Shown: positions 7,879 through 16,498 of the stretch, piece after piece
Layout of the letters: each line of letters starts with the position of its first letter
Position numbering within the stretch: the first letter of the stretch is position 1
Source: Streptomyces cavernae
GTDB taxonomy: Bacteria > Actinomycetota > Actinomycetes > Streptomycetales > Streptomycetaceae
Assembly: GCF_004023625.1 (NCBI RefSeq)
Contig: NZ_RPDJ01000005.1
Span: 124,001-188,000 of the forward strand
Direction of reading: 5' to 3'
DNA length: 64,000 nucleotides
Notes under the pieces: generated by a model
What the model was told of the DNA's origin: nothing
The model's input: only the letters and a program-made list of their open reading frames with translations
Databases searched by the model: none
Program-made: the position numbers and the translations under genes

Positions 7879-8630
7879 CGGCCGGGGTCCGCGCCGGCGC
7901 CCGGATCGTCGCCGTGCCCGACGGCCGGGGCGGCACCGCTCTGCCCGTCCTCGACGGTGCGGGACCGCTCGCCCCGCGCCGCACCCGGGCGACCGGTGAC
8001 GAGGCCAGGGTGATGCTCGTCGGCGCCATGAGCGGCCCGCTCGGAGGTGACCACTTCGCCGTCGAGGCGGAGGTCGCCGACGGGGCTCGACTGCACCTCG
8101 GCTCGGCCGCCGCCACCATCGCACTGCCGGGGCAGGCGAAGGGCGAGGCACGGTACGACGTACGGCTGAGGGTCGCGGCCGGGGGCGAACTGCGTTGGTT
8201 GCCCGAGCAGTTGATCTCCGTGAAGGGCAGCGAGCTGACGGTGTCGACCCGGATCGAACTCGGCGACGGGGCACGCCTGGTCTTCCGGGAGGAGCAGGTG
8301 CTCGGGCGCGCCGCGGAGGAGCCCGGGCGGCTCACCAGCCGCCTCACCGTGCGCTCGGCCGGCCGGGTGCTGCTGGACCAGGAGTTGGCCTGCGGCCCCG
8401 GCGCACCCGGCGGCTGGGACGGTCCCGCGGTGTTGGCCGGGCATCGGGCGGTCGGTCAACTCGTCGTCGTACGACCCGAGTTCGAGAAAGAGCCGATGGC
8501 GCCACGGCTTCTCGGGGACCGCGCATCGCTCGTTCCGCTGTCCGGGCCCGCCGTGCTGGTGACCGCGCTCGCGGCCGACGCGCTGCTGCTGCGGCGAGTG
8601 CTGGACGAGGCGTTGCTGACCATCGGCTGA
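7875..8630 (+). CDS. ureD: Urease accessory protein UreD
   Basis: A 251-residue UreD (UreH) protein, the scaffold that binds apo-urease and recruits UreF and UreG. Recognisable features are the mid-protein LHLGSAAATIALPGQAKGEA segment and the GELRWLPEQLI stretch typical of actinobacterial UreD. The ATG at 7875 overlaps the ureG stop (ATGA), preferred over a GTG at 7866 for this coupling. Last gene of the urease set. Confidence 0.93.
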
Positions 8631-8779
8631 AACAACCCGGCACATCCGATATCCGCTCAGCGGACCGCTACTGACCGGTTATCGGATTGGCAAAGAACCC
8701 CCGTCACGTCTGTTCTCAGAGACCCCACAGCCGCAAGGATCGCTCTGTCAACACTCAACGACGTACGGGGAGGTCCCAC

Positions 8780-10378
8780 TTGAGGGGTATGAGACCGACG
8801 AACCGGGCGACGGTGCTCGGTTCGGCCGGGGCGCTCATCTCGGCCACGCTGATAGCGGGCGCCGTCGCGGCCCCTTCGGCCAGCGCTGACACACGCCATG
8901 GCCAGGACCGTGAGCAGAGGGGTGCGGCCATCGCCGCCGCCCGCGCCGCGCAGGCGGGCATCGACTGGCAGGACTGTCCTGCCGACTGGGGCCTGGAGAA
9001 GCCGATCCAGTGCGGCTGGGTCACCGTTCCGCTCGACTACGCCAAGCCGAACGGCAAGCAGATCAAGCTCGCCGTCGACCGCATCGGCAACACCGGCACC
9101 AAGGAGGAGCGCCAGGGCGCCCTCGTCTACAACCCGGGCGGCCCCGGTGGTTCGGGCATGCGTTTCCCGCGCCGGGTCACCACCAAGAACCCGATCTGGG
9201 CCAACGTCGCCAAGGCGTACGACTTCGTGGGCTTCGACCCGCGGGGTGTCGGCCACTCGGCGCCCATCTCCTGCGCCGACCCGCAGGAGTTCGTCAAGGC
9301 GCCCAAGGCGGACCCGGTCCCGGACTCCGAGGCCGACAAGCTCGCCCAGCGGAAGCTCGCCCGCCAGTACGCGGAAGGATGCGCCGAGCGCAGCGGCAAG
9401 GAGGTGCTGGCGCAGATGACCACGCCCAACACCGCCCGCGACCTCGACGTCATCCGGGCCGCACTGGGGGAGAAGAAGCTCAACTTCCTCGGCGTCTCCT
9501 ACGGCACCTACATCGGCGCGGTCTACGGCACGCTCTTCCCGGGGCACGTGCGCCGCATGATCGTGGACAGCGTCGTCAACCCGTCGCGCGAGAAGATCTG
9601 GTACGAGGCCAACCTCGACCAGGACGTCGCCTTCGAGATGCGCTGGAAGGACTGGCAGGACTGGGTCGCCAAGAACGACGCGACCTTCCACCTCGGCGAC
9701 ACCCGCGCCGAGGTCCAGGAGCAGTGGCTGAAGCTGCGCGCCACCGCGAAGAAGAACCCCATCGGTGGTGTCGTCGGCCCGGCCGAGCTGATCTCCTTCT
9801 TCCAGAGCGCGCCGTACTACGACTCCTCGTGGGTGCCCGTCGCCACGGTGTTCAGCAAGTACGTCGCCGGTGACACCCAGGCGCTCGTCGACGCGGCCGC
9901 GCCGGACCTCTCCGACACGGCAGGCAACATCGCCTCGGAGAACGGCAACGCCGTCTACACGGCCGTCGAGTGCACCGACGCCAAGTGGCCCACCAGCTGG
10001 AAGAAGTGGGACCGCGACAACACCCGGCTGCACCAGAACTACCCGTTCATGACCTGGGCGAACGCCTGGATGAACCTGCCGTGCGCCACCTGGCCGGTGA
10101 AGCGGCAGACCCCGGTGAACGTGAAGTCGGGCAAGGAACTGCCGCCGGTGCTGATCGTGCAGGCCGAGCGGGACGCGGCCACCCCGTACGAGGGTGCCGT
10201 CGAACTGCACGAGCGCTTCAAGGGATCCCGGCTGATCACCGAGAAGGGCGCCGGTTCGCACGGTGTGACCGGTCTGGCCAACCCGTGCATCAACACCCGG
10301 GTGGACGGCTATCTGCTCACCGGCAAGACCGACACCAAGGACGTGACCTGCACCCCGCACGCCACGCCCGCACCGTAG
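8780..10378 (+). CDS. tap: Secreted tripeptidyl aminopeptidase (S33 family)
   Basis: A 532-residue alpha/beta-hydrolase. A Sec signal peptide covers about residues 1-36 (ending APSASA). The catalytic Ser240 is in LGVSYGTY, the oxyanion region in NPGGPGGSG, the Asp in ERDAATPYEG and the His in GSHGVTG. The enzyme removes tripeptides from protein N-termini; it closely follows the S. lividans Tap sequence I remember. The TTG at 8780 is chosen because GGGGAGG lies six bases upstream and the S. lividans N-terminus aligns from that residue without gaps; the ATG at 8789 is too close to any other site. Confidence 0.95.
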   Translation: MRGMRPTNRATVLGSAGALISATLIAGAVAAPSASADTRHGQDREQRGAAIAAARAAQAGIDWQDCPADWGLEKPIQCGWVTVPLDYAKPNGKQIKLAVDRIGNTGTKEERQGALVYNPGGPGGSGMRFPRRVTTKNPIWANVAKAYDFVGFDPRGVGHSAPISCADPQEFVKAPKADPVPDSEADKLAQRKLARQYAEGCAERSGKEVLAQMTTPNTARDLDVIRAALGEKKLNFLGVSYGTYIGAVYGTLFPGHVRRMIVDSVVNPSREKIWYEANLDQDVAFEMRWKDWQDWVAKNDATFHLGDTRAEVQEQWLKLRATAKKNPIGGVVGPAELISFFQSAPYYDSSWVPVATVFSKYVAGDTQALVDAAAPDLSDTAGNIASENGNAVYTAVECTDAKWPTSWKKWDRDNTRLHQNYPFMTWANAWMNLPCATWPVKRQTPVNVKSGKELPPVLIVQAERDAATPYEGAVELHERFKGSRLITEKGAGSHGVTGLANPCINTRVDGYLLTGKTDTKDVTCTPHATPAP

Positions 10379-10402
10379 TGTCCCGCCGCAGTACCACCTG
10401 AT

Positions 10403-10435
10403 GAGGGGCGGCCCGAAGTCTCCGGGCCGCCCCTC
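10403..10435. terminator. Bidirectional terminator hairpin between tap and acyltransferase
   Basis: GAGGGGCGGCCCG (10403-10415) pairs perfectly with CGGGCCGCCCCTC (10423-10435) over 13 bp with a 7-base loop. It lies between the convergent tap and acyltransferase genes and would stop both. Confidence 0.8.
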
Positions 10436-10465
10436 GTTCGTGCGCCGTGGGGGTGTGGCAGGCCG

Positions 10466-11185
10466 TCAGCTCAGCGGCAGACGCGGGAACTTGCGCTCCT
10501 TCGCCGCCTCGGCCTGCTCCGCCTTGGCCACCGCCGCGTACTGGTCCACGTACTCCTGTTCGGACAGGGCGAGGATCGCGTACATGATCTCGTCGGTGAC
10601 CGCACGCAGGATCGCCTTCTCGTTCTCCATCCCGGCGTAGCGCGAGAAGTCCAGTGGCTTGCCGAAGCGGATCGTCACGGGGTGGATGTTCGGGATGACC
10701 TTGCCGGGCGGCTGGGCCTCGAAGGTGCCGATCATCGCGCACGGGATCACCGGCACGCGGGCCTTCAGCGCCATGACGGCGACGCCGACCTTGCCCTTGT
10801 AGAGCCGCCCGTCGTGCGAGCGCGTCCCCTCCGGGTAGATCCCGAGGAGCTCGTCCTTGCTGAGTACGCCAAGACCCTCGCGGATCGCGGCCTGCCCCGC
10901 CTCCTTCCCGGAGCGGTCCACGGGTATCTGCCCGGCGCTGCGGAAGAAGGAGGCGGTGAGTCTGCCCTTGATACCGGGCCCGGTGAAATACTCCGCCTTC
11001 GCCAGGAAGGTGATTCTCCGCTTGAGGACCGCGGGCATGAGGAAGTGGTCCGAGAACGACAGATGGTTCCCGGCGACGATGGCAGCGCCCGACGCCGGCA
11101 CATGCTCCAGCCCCTCGATCCTGGGCCGGAAGACCACCCGCAGCAGCGGCCCCAGGATCACATACTTGAGCAAGTAGTAGAACAC
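10466..11185 (-). CDS. 1-acyl-sn-glycerol-3-phosphate acyltransferase (PlsC family)
   Basis: A 239-residue acyltransferase. The catalytic HX4D motif is NHLSFSDHF, the substrate motif is IYPEGTRSHDG, and VPVIPCAMIG is the third PlsC block. An N-terminal hydrophobic stretch (YYLLKYVILGPLL) attaches it to the membrane. It acylates lysophosphatidate or a related acceptor in phospholipid synthesis; the exact acceptor cannot be told. The GTG at 11185 has GAGGAG seven bases upstream; the GTG at 11200 is poorly supported because that ribosome site would lie inside the gene. Confidence 0.9.
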   Translation of the reverse strand: MFYYLLKYVILGPLLRVVFRPRIEGLEHVPASGAAIVAGNHLSFSDHFLMPAVLKRRITFLAKAEYFTGPGIKGRLTASFFRSAGQIPVDRSGKEAGQAAIREGLGVLSKDELLGIYPEGTRSHDGRLYKGKVGVAVMALKARVPVIPCAMIGTFEAQPPGKVIPNIHPVTIRFGKPLDFSRYAGMENEKAILRAVTDEIMYAILALSEQEYVDQYAAVAKAEQAEAAKERKFPRLPLS

Positions 11186-11537
11186 GGGGCTGCTCCTCAC
11201 TCCGCGTGGCCGGCCGCAGACGGGTGTTTTCCCTGTTCAGCGGGCTTCTCCAGGGGATCAAGTGTAGGTGCAGGCGGGTGCCTCTGCGACCCCTGGGAGC
11301 CGGAACTGCGAGCAGAGCGGGTGTTGTTCGAGTTTCCCGCGCCGAGGCGTACGGGCCCTGGGGCGCGTGCGCAAGGTTTCGGCAAGGTTCTGGTCCGACG
11401 ATGTGATGCGTGCGAAGCGCGGGCGCGAGGGCCCGCGGCGGCGTGTGTCGTACCCGGGACGGCCGTGTGGCCGTTCCCGGTCCAGAGCGCGCCGGCGGGA
11501 CTCCGCCGCACGTGGTGAAACCAGAAGGGGAAAACCG

Positions 11538-12017
11538 ATGTCCGTACGCTCGATCCGCAGGCCCCGGTCGCGGACCACAGCCGTCTTCGGCCTGGCGGCG
11601 ACCGGGATGCTCGTCGCGGCGGCTCTCGCGCCGACTCCGGCCGCCGCGGACGACGGTGACCGCACCAGGACCGTCGACTGCGCGGCACTGTACGTCTCCG
11701 ACAGGGACGGAACCGTCCACGCCAGGACCCGGAACTGCACGGTGACCTGGGGGAAGAACATCTTCGACAACGTCTACTGGCAGACGGTGAAGTTCCAGCT
11801 GCGCGACGAGGAGACGGACGGGGTGTGCGCCAAGGCGAGGGCCATCGCCTCCGACTCGGGGCGCAGCGCAGCGTTCAGCGAGTGCGACGGGGTCTGGAAG
11901 ACGAAGACCGCCACCCTGAGCGGCCGCAGCTCGAACATCTTCATCCGGGTCGCCTACGGTGACACCTCGGTGCACGGCAAGATCAGCACCAACGTCCCCG
12001 CGCCCTCCGGGTTCTGA
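11538..12017 (+). CDS. Small secreted protein of unknown function
   Basis: A 159-residue protein with a clear Sec signal peptide (MSVRSIRRPRSRTTAVFGL..., cleavage after APTPAAA near residue 37). The mature part of about 120 residues has four Cys (in TVDCAAL, RNCTVTW, GVCAKAR, SECDGVW), suggesting two disulfides and a beta-rich fold. No family recognised. AGAAGGGGA precedes the ATG at 11538. The stop codon lies inside the first unit of a tandem repeat array, so the C-terminal PSGF may be repeat-derived. Confidence 0.8.
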   Translation: MSVRSIRRPRSRTTAVFGLAATGMLVAAALAPTPAAADDGDRTRTVDCAALYVSDRDGTVHARTRNCTVTWGKNIFDNVYWQTVKFQLRDEETDGVCAKARAIASDSGRSAAFSECDGVWKTKTATLSGRSSNIFIRVAYGDTSVHGKISTNVPAPSGF

Positions 12018-12104
12018 GCCCCCTCCGGTTCTGAGCCTCATGCGGGTTCTGAGCCCCATGCGGGTTCTGAGCCCCATGCGGGTTCTGAGCCCTCTGGTTC
12101 TGAG
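12003..12104. repeat. 18-bp tandem repeat spanning a stop codon
   Basis: Five to six units of about 18 bp (GGGTTCTGAGCCCCATGC type) begin with the last codons and TGA of the secreted-protein gene and run to 12104. The two central units are identical; the outer ones differ by a few bases or small indels. From 12104 to 12213 nothing else is seen. Confidence 0.85.
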
Positions 12105-12213
12105 GCGTCCTGCACCCAAGTCCGTCCGGGCTACGGAACACTGGCGAATCGTCACGGACACCGTCGTCACGTCCAGTGCTCCGCGGCCCAGGCGGTCTCG
12201 GTGGCCGGCCCGA

Positions 12214-13446
12214 TCAGCCGATGCCCGAGAGGACCTTCTCGACGGACCCCAGCGCCCCGCGCAGTTCCTCCTCCGTGATCGTCAGCGGTGGCGCCAGACG
12301 GATCGTGGAACCGTGGGTGTCCTTGACCAACACCCCTTCCCGCATGAGGCGTTCGCTGATCTCCCGGCCGGTGCCGATGGCCGGGTCGACATCGACGCCC
12401 GCCCACAGGCCGCGGGAGCGGAAACCGACGACACCCCGGCCGACCAGCGCCTTCAGACTGTCCCGCAGAACCACGCCCAGTTCCGCCGCGCGGCGCTGGA
12501 ACTCGCCCGTCCGCAGCAGGTCCACGACCGCCGAGCCGACCGCCGCGGCGAGCGGGTTGCCACCGAACGTCGAACCGTGTTCGCCGGGGCCCAGCACTCC
12601 GAGGACCTCGCGGCGGGCCACCACCGCCGAGACCGGGACGATCCCACCGCCGAGCGCCTTGCCCAGCAGCAGCACGTCCGGGACGACCGACTCGTGCTCG
12701 ACGGCCAGCGTCGTCCCCGTACGGCCCAGGCCGGACTGGATCTCGTCGGCGATGAACAGACAGCCCGCCCGGTCGGTCAGCGCCCGCACCCCGCGCAGAT
12801 AGCCGTCGTCGGGGATGATCACGCCCGCCTCGCCCTGGATCGGCTCGATCAGCACGGCCGCGGTCGTCTCGTCCACGGCCGCCTCGAGCGCGCCGAGGTC
12901 GTTGTACGGGACGATCCGGAAGCCCGGCGTGAACGGGCCGAAGCCCGCGCGGGCGGACTCGTCGGTGGAGAAACTGACGATCGTGGTGGTACGGCCGTGG
13001 AAGTTGCCCGCCGCGACCACGATCGTCGCCCGGTCGGCGGGCACGCCCTTGACCTCGTACGCCCACTTGCGGGCCACCTTGACACCGCTCTCCACTGCCT
13101 CCGCTCCGGTGTTCATGGGCAGCACCATTTCCTGGCCCGTCAGCTCGGCCAGCGCCTCCGCGAACCCGGCCAGCCGGTCGTTGTGGAACGCGCGCGAGGT
13201 GAGTGTCAGCTGGTCCAGCTGGTGGTGCGCGGCCTCGATCAGCGCCGGGTGGCGGTGACCGAAGTTGAGAGCCGAATACCCGGCCAGCATGTCGAGGTAG
13301 CGGCGGCCCTCGACGTCCTCGACCCAGGTGCCCTCGGCCCGGGCCACGACCACGGGCAGCGGATGGTAGTTGTGCGCGAGTACCGGTTCCTCCGCACGGA
13401 TCAGTTCGGCGGACGAACGGGCGGCGGACAGCGTGGGAGCGGTCAT
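12214..13446 (-). CDS. rocD: Ornithine aminotransferase
   Basis: A 410-residue class III PLP aminotransferase. The PLP lysine is in LLLGKALGGGIVPVSA, the Asp in FIADEIQSGLGR, and GSTFGGNPLA is the conserved cofactor loop. It moves the delta-amino group of ornithine to 2-oxoglutarate giving glutamate semialdehyde. The ATG at 13446 forms an ATGA overlap with the ddaH stop and has AGGAG upstream. The neighbourhood (ddaH producing citrulline, Lrp regulator) points to catabolism of arginine-derived amino acids. Confidence 0.95.
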   Translation of the reverse strand: MTAPTLSAARSSAELIRAEEPVLAHNYHPLPVVVARAEGTWVEDVEGRRYLDMLAGYSALNFGHRHPALIEAAHHQLDQLTLTSRAFHNDRLAGFAEALAELTGQEMVLPMNTGAEAVESGVKVARKWAYEVKGVPADRATIVVAAGNFHGRTTTIVSFSTDESARAGFGPFTPGFRIVPYNDLGALEAAVDETTAAVLIEPIQGEAGVIIPDDGYLRGVRALTDRAGCLFIADEIQSGLGRTGTTLAVEHESVVPDVLLLGKALGGGIVPVSAVVARREVLGVLGPGEHGSTFGGNPLAAAVGSAVVDLLRTGEFQRRAAELGVVLRDSLKALVGRGVVGFRSRGLWAGVDVDPAIGTGREISERLMREGVLVKDTHGSTIRLAPPLTITEEELRGALGSVEKVLSGIG

Positions 13447-14261
13447 GGGCGGATCTCCTGGGTGCAGCACTTGATGCCGCCGCCGGCTTTGTGGAACTCC
13501 GACAGGTCGACGGGGACGGGAACGTAACCGTGGCGGTCCAACTCACCGGCCAGCGCCTCGGCGCGCGGTGCGATGAAGACGTGGCGGCCGTCCGAGACGG
13601 AGTTGAGGCCGAACGCCATCGCGTCCTCGCGGGTCGCGATCACGGCGTCGGGATACAGGGCCGCCAGGACCTCCCGACTGCCGGGGGAGAAGGCCTCCGG
13701 GTAGTACGCGATGTTTCCTTCGCGCCCGCCGTCGAGGACGAACAGCGCGGTGTCGAGGTGGTAGAAGCGCGGGTCCACCAGCTGCAGACTGATCGTCGGC
13801 ACGCCGAAGAACTCCTGTACCTCGCGGTGTGCCCTCCGGGTGGTGCGGAAACCGGTGCCGGCCAGGAGATAGCGCCCGGTCCACACAAGATCGCCTTCCC
13901 CCTCACACACGGAGGTGGGCTTCCGGACGTCGAAGCCGGCCGTCTTGAACCAGGTCTCGTACGCGTCCGACTCGGGGCGCCGCTGCGGGGCGCGGAAGTA
14001 GGAGCCGAAGACGCGGCCCGCCAGCACGAGGGCTGCGTTGGCCGCGAACACCATGTCGGGCAGCCCGGCAACCGGCTCGACGGTGTCGACCGTGTGACCG
14101 TGGGCCCGGTAGGCGCTGATCAGCTCCTGCCACTGGCCGCGGGCCAGGTCGACGTCGACCCGCGTGTCCTCATGCATCCAGGGATTGATGGCGTACTGCA
14201 CGGCGAAGTGTCTGGGATCGCAGACCAGAAAGCGCCTCGGGCGCGGCACACGGTTGGGCAC
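13443..14261 (-). CDS. ddaH: Dimethylarginine dimethylaminohydrolase / amidinohydrolase
   Basis: A 272-residue guanidino-modifying enzyme. The catalytic Cys is C265 in GGIKCCTQ (the neighbouring C266 occupies the position that is Met or Leu in relatives), the His is in FYHLDTAL, and the N-terminal acidic substrate contacts are in VFAANAAL. These enzymes hydrolyse N-omega-methylated arginine to citrulline and methylamine, although simple arginine deimination cannot be excluded. GTG at 14261 has GGAGGG upstream. Coupled to rocD by a four-base overlap. Confidence 0.88.
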   Translation of the reverse strand: MPNRVPRPRRFLVCDPRHFAVQYAINPWMHEDTRVDVDLARGQWQELISAYRAHGHTVDTVEPVAGLPDMVFAANAALVLAGRVFGSYFRAPQRRPESDAYETWFKTAGFDVRKPTSVCEGEGDLVWTGRYLLAGTGFRTTRRAHREVQEFFGVPTISLQLVDPRFYHLDTALFVLDGGREGNIAYYPEAFSPGSREVLAALYPDAVIATREDAMAFGLNSVSDGRHVFIAPRAEALAGELDRHGYVPVPVDLSEFHKAGGGIKCCTQEIRP

Positions 14262-14388
14262 AGAGGGGTCCCTCCGCTCTCTGCGGCTGACTACGAGGGT
14301 TGCCTCAACGGTAAGAAGTCCAGGGAAGGGCCGACAAGGAAAGAAAGCTGCGCGTGTACGCAGGGTTGCTGCGCAAATCCAGGCATGA

Positions 14389-14407
14389 ACGCAGCTTCAC
14401 TGCGTTT
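14389..14407. promoter_or_regulatory. Palindromic operator candidate upstream of ddaH
   Basis: AACGCAG and CTGCGTT form a perfect 7-bp inverted repeat around a 5-base centre between lrp and ddaH. Related half-sites (TGCGCA, TACGCA) lie at 14358-14376. Spacing and placement fit an Lrp/AsnC-type operator for the ddaH-rocD unit; this is inference. Confidence 0.45.
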
Positions 14408-14464
14408 GGGCGAACGATCTCCAGGACACCCGCCACGTCCTTCTCTCGCGTCCCAGTACGAAGC

Positions 14465-14977
14465 TCAGGGAAGCCGCGGGCTTGCCGTTCCCGAGGGCGG
14501 AGCCGGCTGGCTCGCGCCGGCCTCCGGGCTCTCCGGCAGAAGGTGGGACAGCACCATGTAGCTGATCGTCTTGCGGATGAACGGCTCGGTCCGGATGCGC
14601 TCCAGAACCTCCTCGAAGTGCTCCACGTCCGTGGCCCGGACGTGGAGCAGGGCGTCGGCCCCGCCGGTCACCGTCATCGCCGCCGTGATCTCCGGATGGT
14701 TGCGCACCACCTCCGCGAGCCGCCGCGGAGGCGCGGCACCCTCGCAGTACACCTCCACATACGCCTCCGTGCGCCATCCCAGCGCCGACGGCCGCACGGT
14801 GGCGGTGAACCCGGTGATCACATCCGTCTCGCGCAGCCGGTCCACCCGGCGCTTGACCGCCGTCGCCGACAGGCCGATCGTCGCGCCGATCTCGGCGAAG
14901 CTGGTCCGGGCGTTCGCCATGAGCGCGGTGACGATCTTTCGGTCCAACTCGTCGAAAGGTGCCGCTTTGGTGGTCAT
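14465..14977 (-). CDS. Lrp/AsnC-family transcriptional regulator
   Basis: A 170-residue regulator. An N-terminal AsnC winged helix-turn-helix (FDELDRKIVTALMANARTSF then SATAVKRRVDRL) is followed by a RAM ligand-binding domain (about residues 65-145, with AMTVTGGADALLHVRATD). A 20-residue Pro/Ala/Ser tail is extra to the family. It lies upstream of ddaH-rocD on the same strand and is the likely amino-acid-responsive regulator of that unit. ATG at 14977 gives the family N-terminus. Confidence 0.92.
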   Translation of the reverse strand: MTTKAAPFDELDRKIVTALMANARTSFAEIGATIGLSATAVKRRVDRLRETDVITGFTATVRPSALGWRTEAYVEVYCEGAAPPRRLAEVVRNHPEITAAMTVTGGADALLHVRATDVEHFEEVLERIRTEPFIRKTISYMVLSHLLPESPEAGASQPAPPSGTASPRLP

Positions 14978-15099
14978 GGCGTCACCGTACCCAGCGGCGA
15001 CGGACACCGTGCCCTGCGTCGACGCGCCACCGTACCCAGCGCAGACGTACACGCAGCGCACATGTGCACACGTACGGATTGCTCCTACACTCCACCTTC
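14978..15099. promoter_or_regulatory. Divergent promoter region with direct repeats
   Basis: This 122-bp region drives lrp leftward and the LytTR regulator rightward. CACCGTACCCAGCG occurs twice (14983-14996 and 15028-15041), 45 bp apart, and GCACATGTGC (15058-15067) is a perfect 10-bp palindrome. The 45-bp (about four helical turns) spacing would place two regulator dimers on one face. Which regulator binds is unknown. Confidence 0.45.
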
Positions 15100-15858
15100 A
15101 TGCTGCGCGCCCTCGCCGTCGACGACGAACAACCCTCACTCGAGGAACTGCTGTATCTCCTCAACGCGGACCCCCGGGTGACCAGCGTCGAAGGGGCGAG
15201 CGACGCCACCGGGGCGCTGCGCCGGATCAACCGGGCCCTGGAGTCGGGCCCCGACGGCCCCGACGCGATCGACGTGGTCTTCCTCGACATCCACATGCCG
15301 GGGCTCGACGGGCTCGACCTGGCCCGGCTGCTGACGGGGTTCGCCAAACCGCCGCTCGTCGTCTTCGTCACCGCCCACGAGGACTTCGCCGTCCAGGCCT
15401 TCGACCTCAAGGCGGTCGACTACGTCCTCAAGCCGGTGCGCAAGGAGCGGCTCGCCGAGGCCGTACGCCGGGCCGACCAGCTCATGGACAAGACCCCGCG
15501 CATACCCGTGCACGAACCCGACCCGGACCACATATCCGTCGAGCTCGGCGGAGTGACCCGCTTCGTCGCCGTCGAGGACATCACCCATGTCGAGGCCCAC
15601 GGCGACTACGCCCGGCTGCACACGGGCCAGGGCAGTCATCTCGTACGCATCCCCCTCTCGACGCTCGAAGAACGCTGGCGCTCGCGCGGTTTCGTGCGCA
15701 TCCACCGCAGTCATCTCGTCTCCCTCGGGCACATCGGTGAGCTCCGCCTGGACGCCGGAACCGTGAGCGTCCTCATCGGCGACGTCGAACTGCAGGTCAG
15801 CCGTCGGCACGCACGCGAACTGCGGGATCTGCTGATGCACCGCCGGACCACGGGATAG
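15100..15858 (+). CDS. LytTR-family response regulator
   Basis: A 252-residue LytR/AlgR-type regulator. The receiver domain (residues 1-115) has acidic residues DDEQ at 9-12, the phosphoacceptor Asp63 in FLDIHMPG and Lys111 in VLKPVRKE. The LytTR DNA-binding domain covers about residues 140-245 (THVEAHGDYARLHT, FVRIHRSHLVSLGHI). Its partner is most likely the LytS-type kinase at 18561. ATG at 15100. The placement before a symporter suggests control of solute uptake. Confidence 0.93.
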   Translation: MLRALAVDDEQPSLEELLYLLNADPRVTSVEGASDATGALRRINRALESGPDGPDAIDVVFLDIHMPGLDGLDLARLLTGFAKPPLVVFVTAHEDFAVQAFDLKAVDYVLKPVRKERLAEAVRRADQLMDKTPRIPVHEPDPDHISVELGGVTRFVAVEDITHVEAHGDYARLHTGQGSHLVRIPLSTLEERWRSRGFVRIHRSHLVSLGHIGELRLDAGTVSVLIGDVELQVSRRHARELRDLLMHRRTTG

Positions 15859-15870
15859 GGAAGCCGGGAC

Positions 15871-16227
15871 ATGCCACAGGACCCCACCGAACGCCGTGTC
15901 GTCGTCACCGGCGTACCGCGCCGCACCCGCCGGCTGACCGGGTACCGGCCGCGCACCGAGATCGACGAGCAGACCACCCTCGGTCACACCTACGTCCGCT
16001 CCCTCATGCGCAGCCAGCTGCGCACCGCGCTCACGGTGCTGGCCGTGCTGGCCCTGCTCGTCGGCCCGCTGCCGCTGCTCTTCGCCGCGATGCCGGACGG
16101 CGCCGGCCTGGAATGGACCGTCCTCGGCTTCTGCGTCTACCCGCCGCTGGTCCTGCTCGCCCGCTGGTACGTGCGCCGCGCCGACCGCAACGAGAAGGAC
16201 TTCGCGCGGCTGGTGGAGGACCGCTGA
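15871..16227 (+). CDS. Small membrane protein upstream of the symporter
   Basis: A 118-residue protein with a 45-residue charged N-terminus and two membrane segments (about residues 50-73 and 82-97). It lies 12 bp after the response regulator and before a sodium:solute symporter. In layout it resembles the small DUF485-type partners of acetate permeases, but sequence similarity to them is not evident to me. It may be an accessory subunit of the symporter. Confidence 0.75.
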   Translation: MPQDPTERRVVVTGVPRRTRRLTGYRPRTEIDEQTTLGHTYVRSLMRSQLRTALTVLAVLALLVGPLPLLFAAMPDGAGLEWTVLGFCVYPPLVLLARWYVRRADRNEKDFARLVEDR

Positions 16228-16303
16228 TGGTCACGGGCAGCGGGCTGCTGGTGCCCGAGAGGACGTACCGGACGCCGCCCCTTGACGGGCGAACGTTGCC
16301 TGC

Positions 16304-16459
16304 CGGGGCACTAGGGGGCGCCCGGCACGCATTCTCGCCGCACCGGCCGAAAGCCCAAGTACGTCCAGTACGAGGGCTTTCGTCCGGCACTCCGAGAGCA
16401 CGCACCGGACACCGCGGGCACCGCACAGGACTTTCGAAGCACCCCCTAGCCGTGCCCCG
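16304..16459. repeat. Dispersed hairpin repeat, copy B, within longer terminal inverted repeats
   Basis: The core 16336-16393 matches 6986-7043 at 51 of 58 positions. Here the hairpin is nearly perfect: CCGGCCGAAAGCCCAAGTAC pairs with GTACGAGGGCTTTCGTCCGG around GTCCA. The core sits within outer inverted repeats CGGGGCACTAGGGGG (from 16304) and CCCCCTAGCCGTGCCCCG (to 16459), a 156-bp unit that looks like a miniature inverted-repeat element. It fills the gap between the small membrane gene and the symporter; no gene is present in 16228-16498. Confidence 0.7.
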
Positions 16460-16498
16460 CCGGGGCGGGGGCGCCGGTCCCGGGGGCCGGAGCGAACC

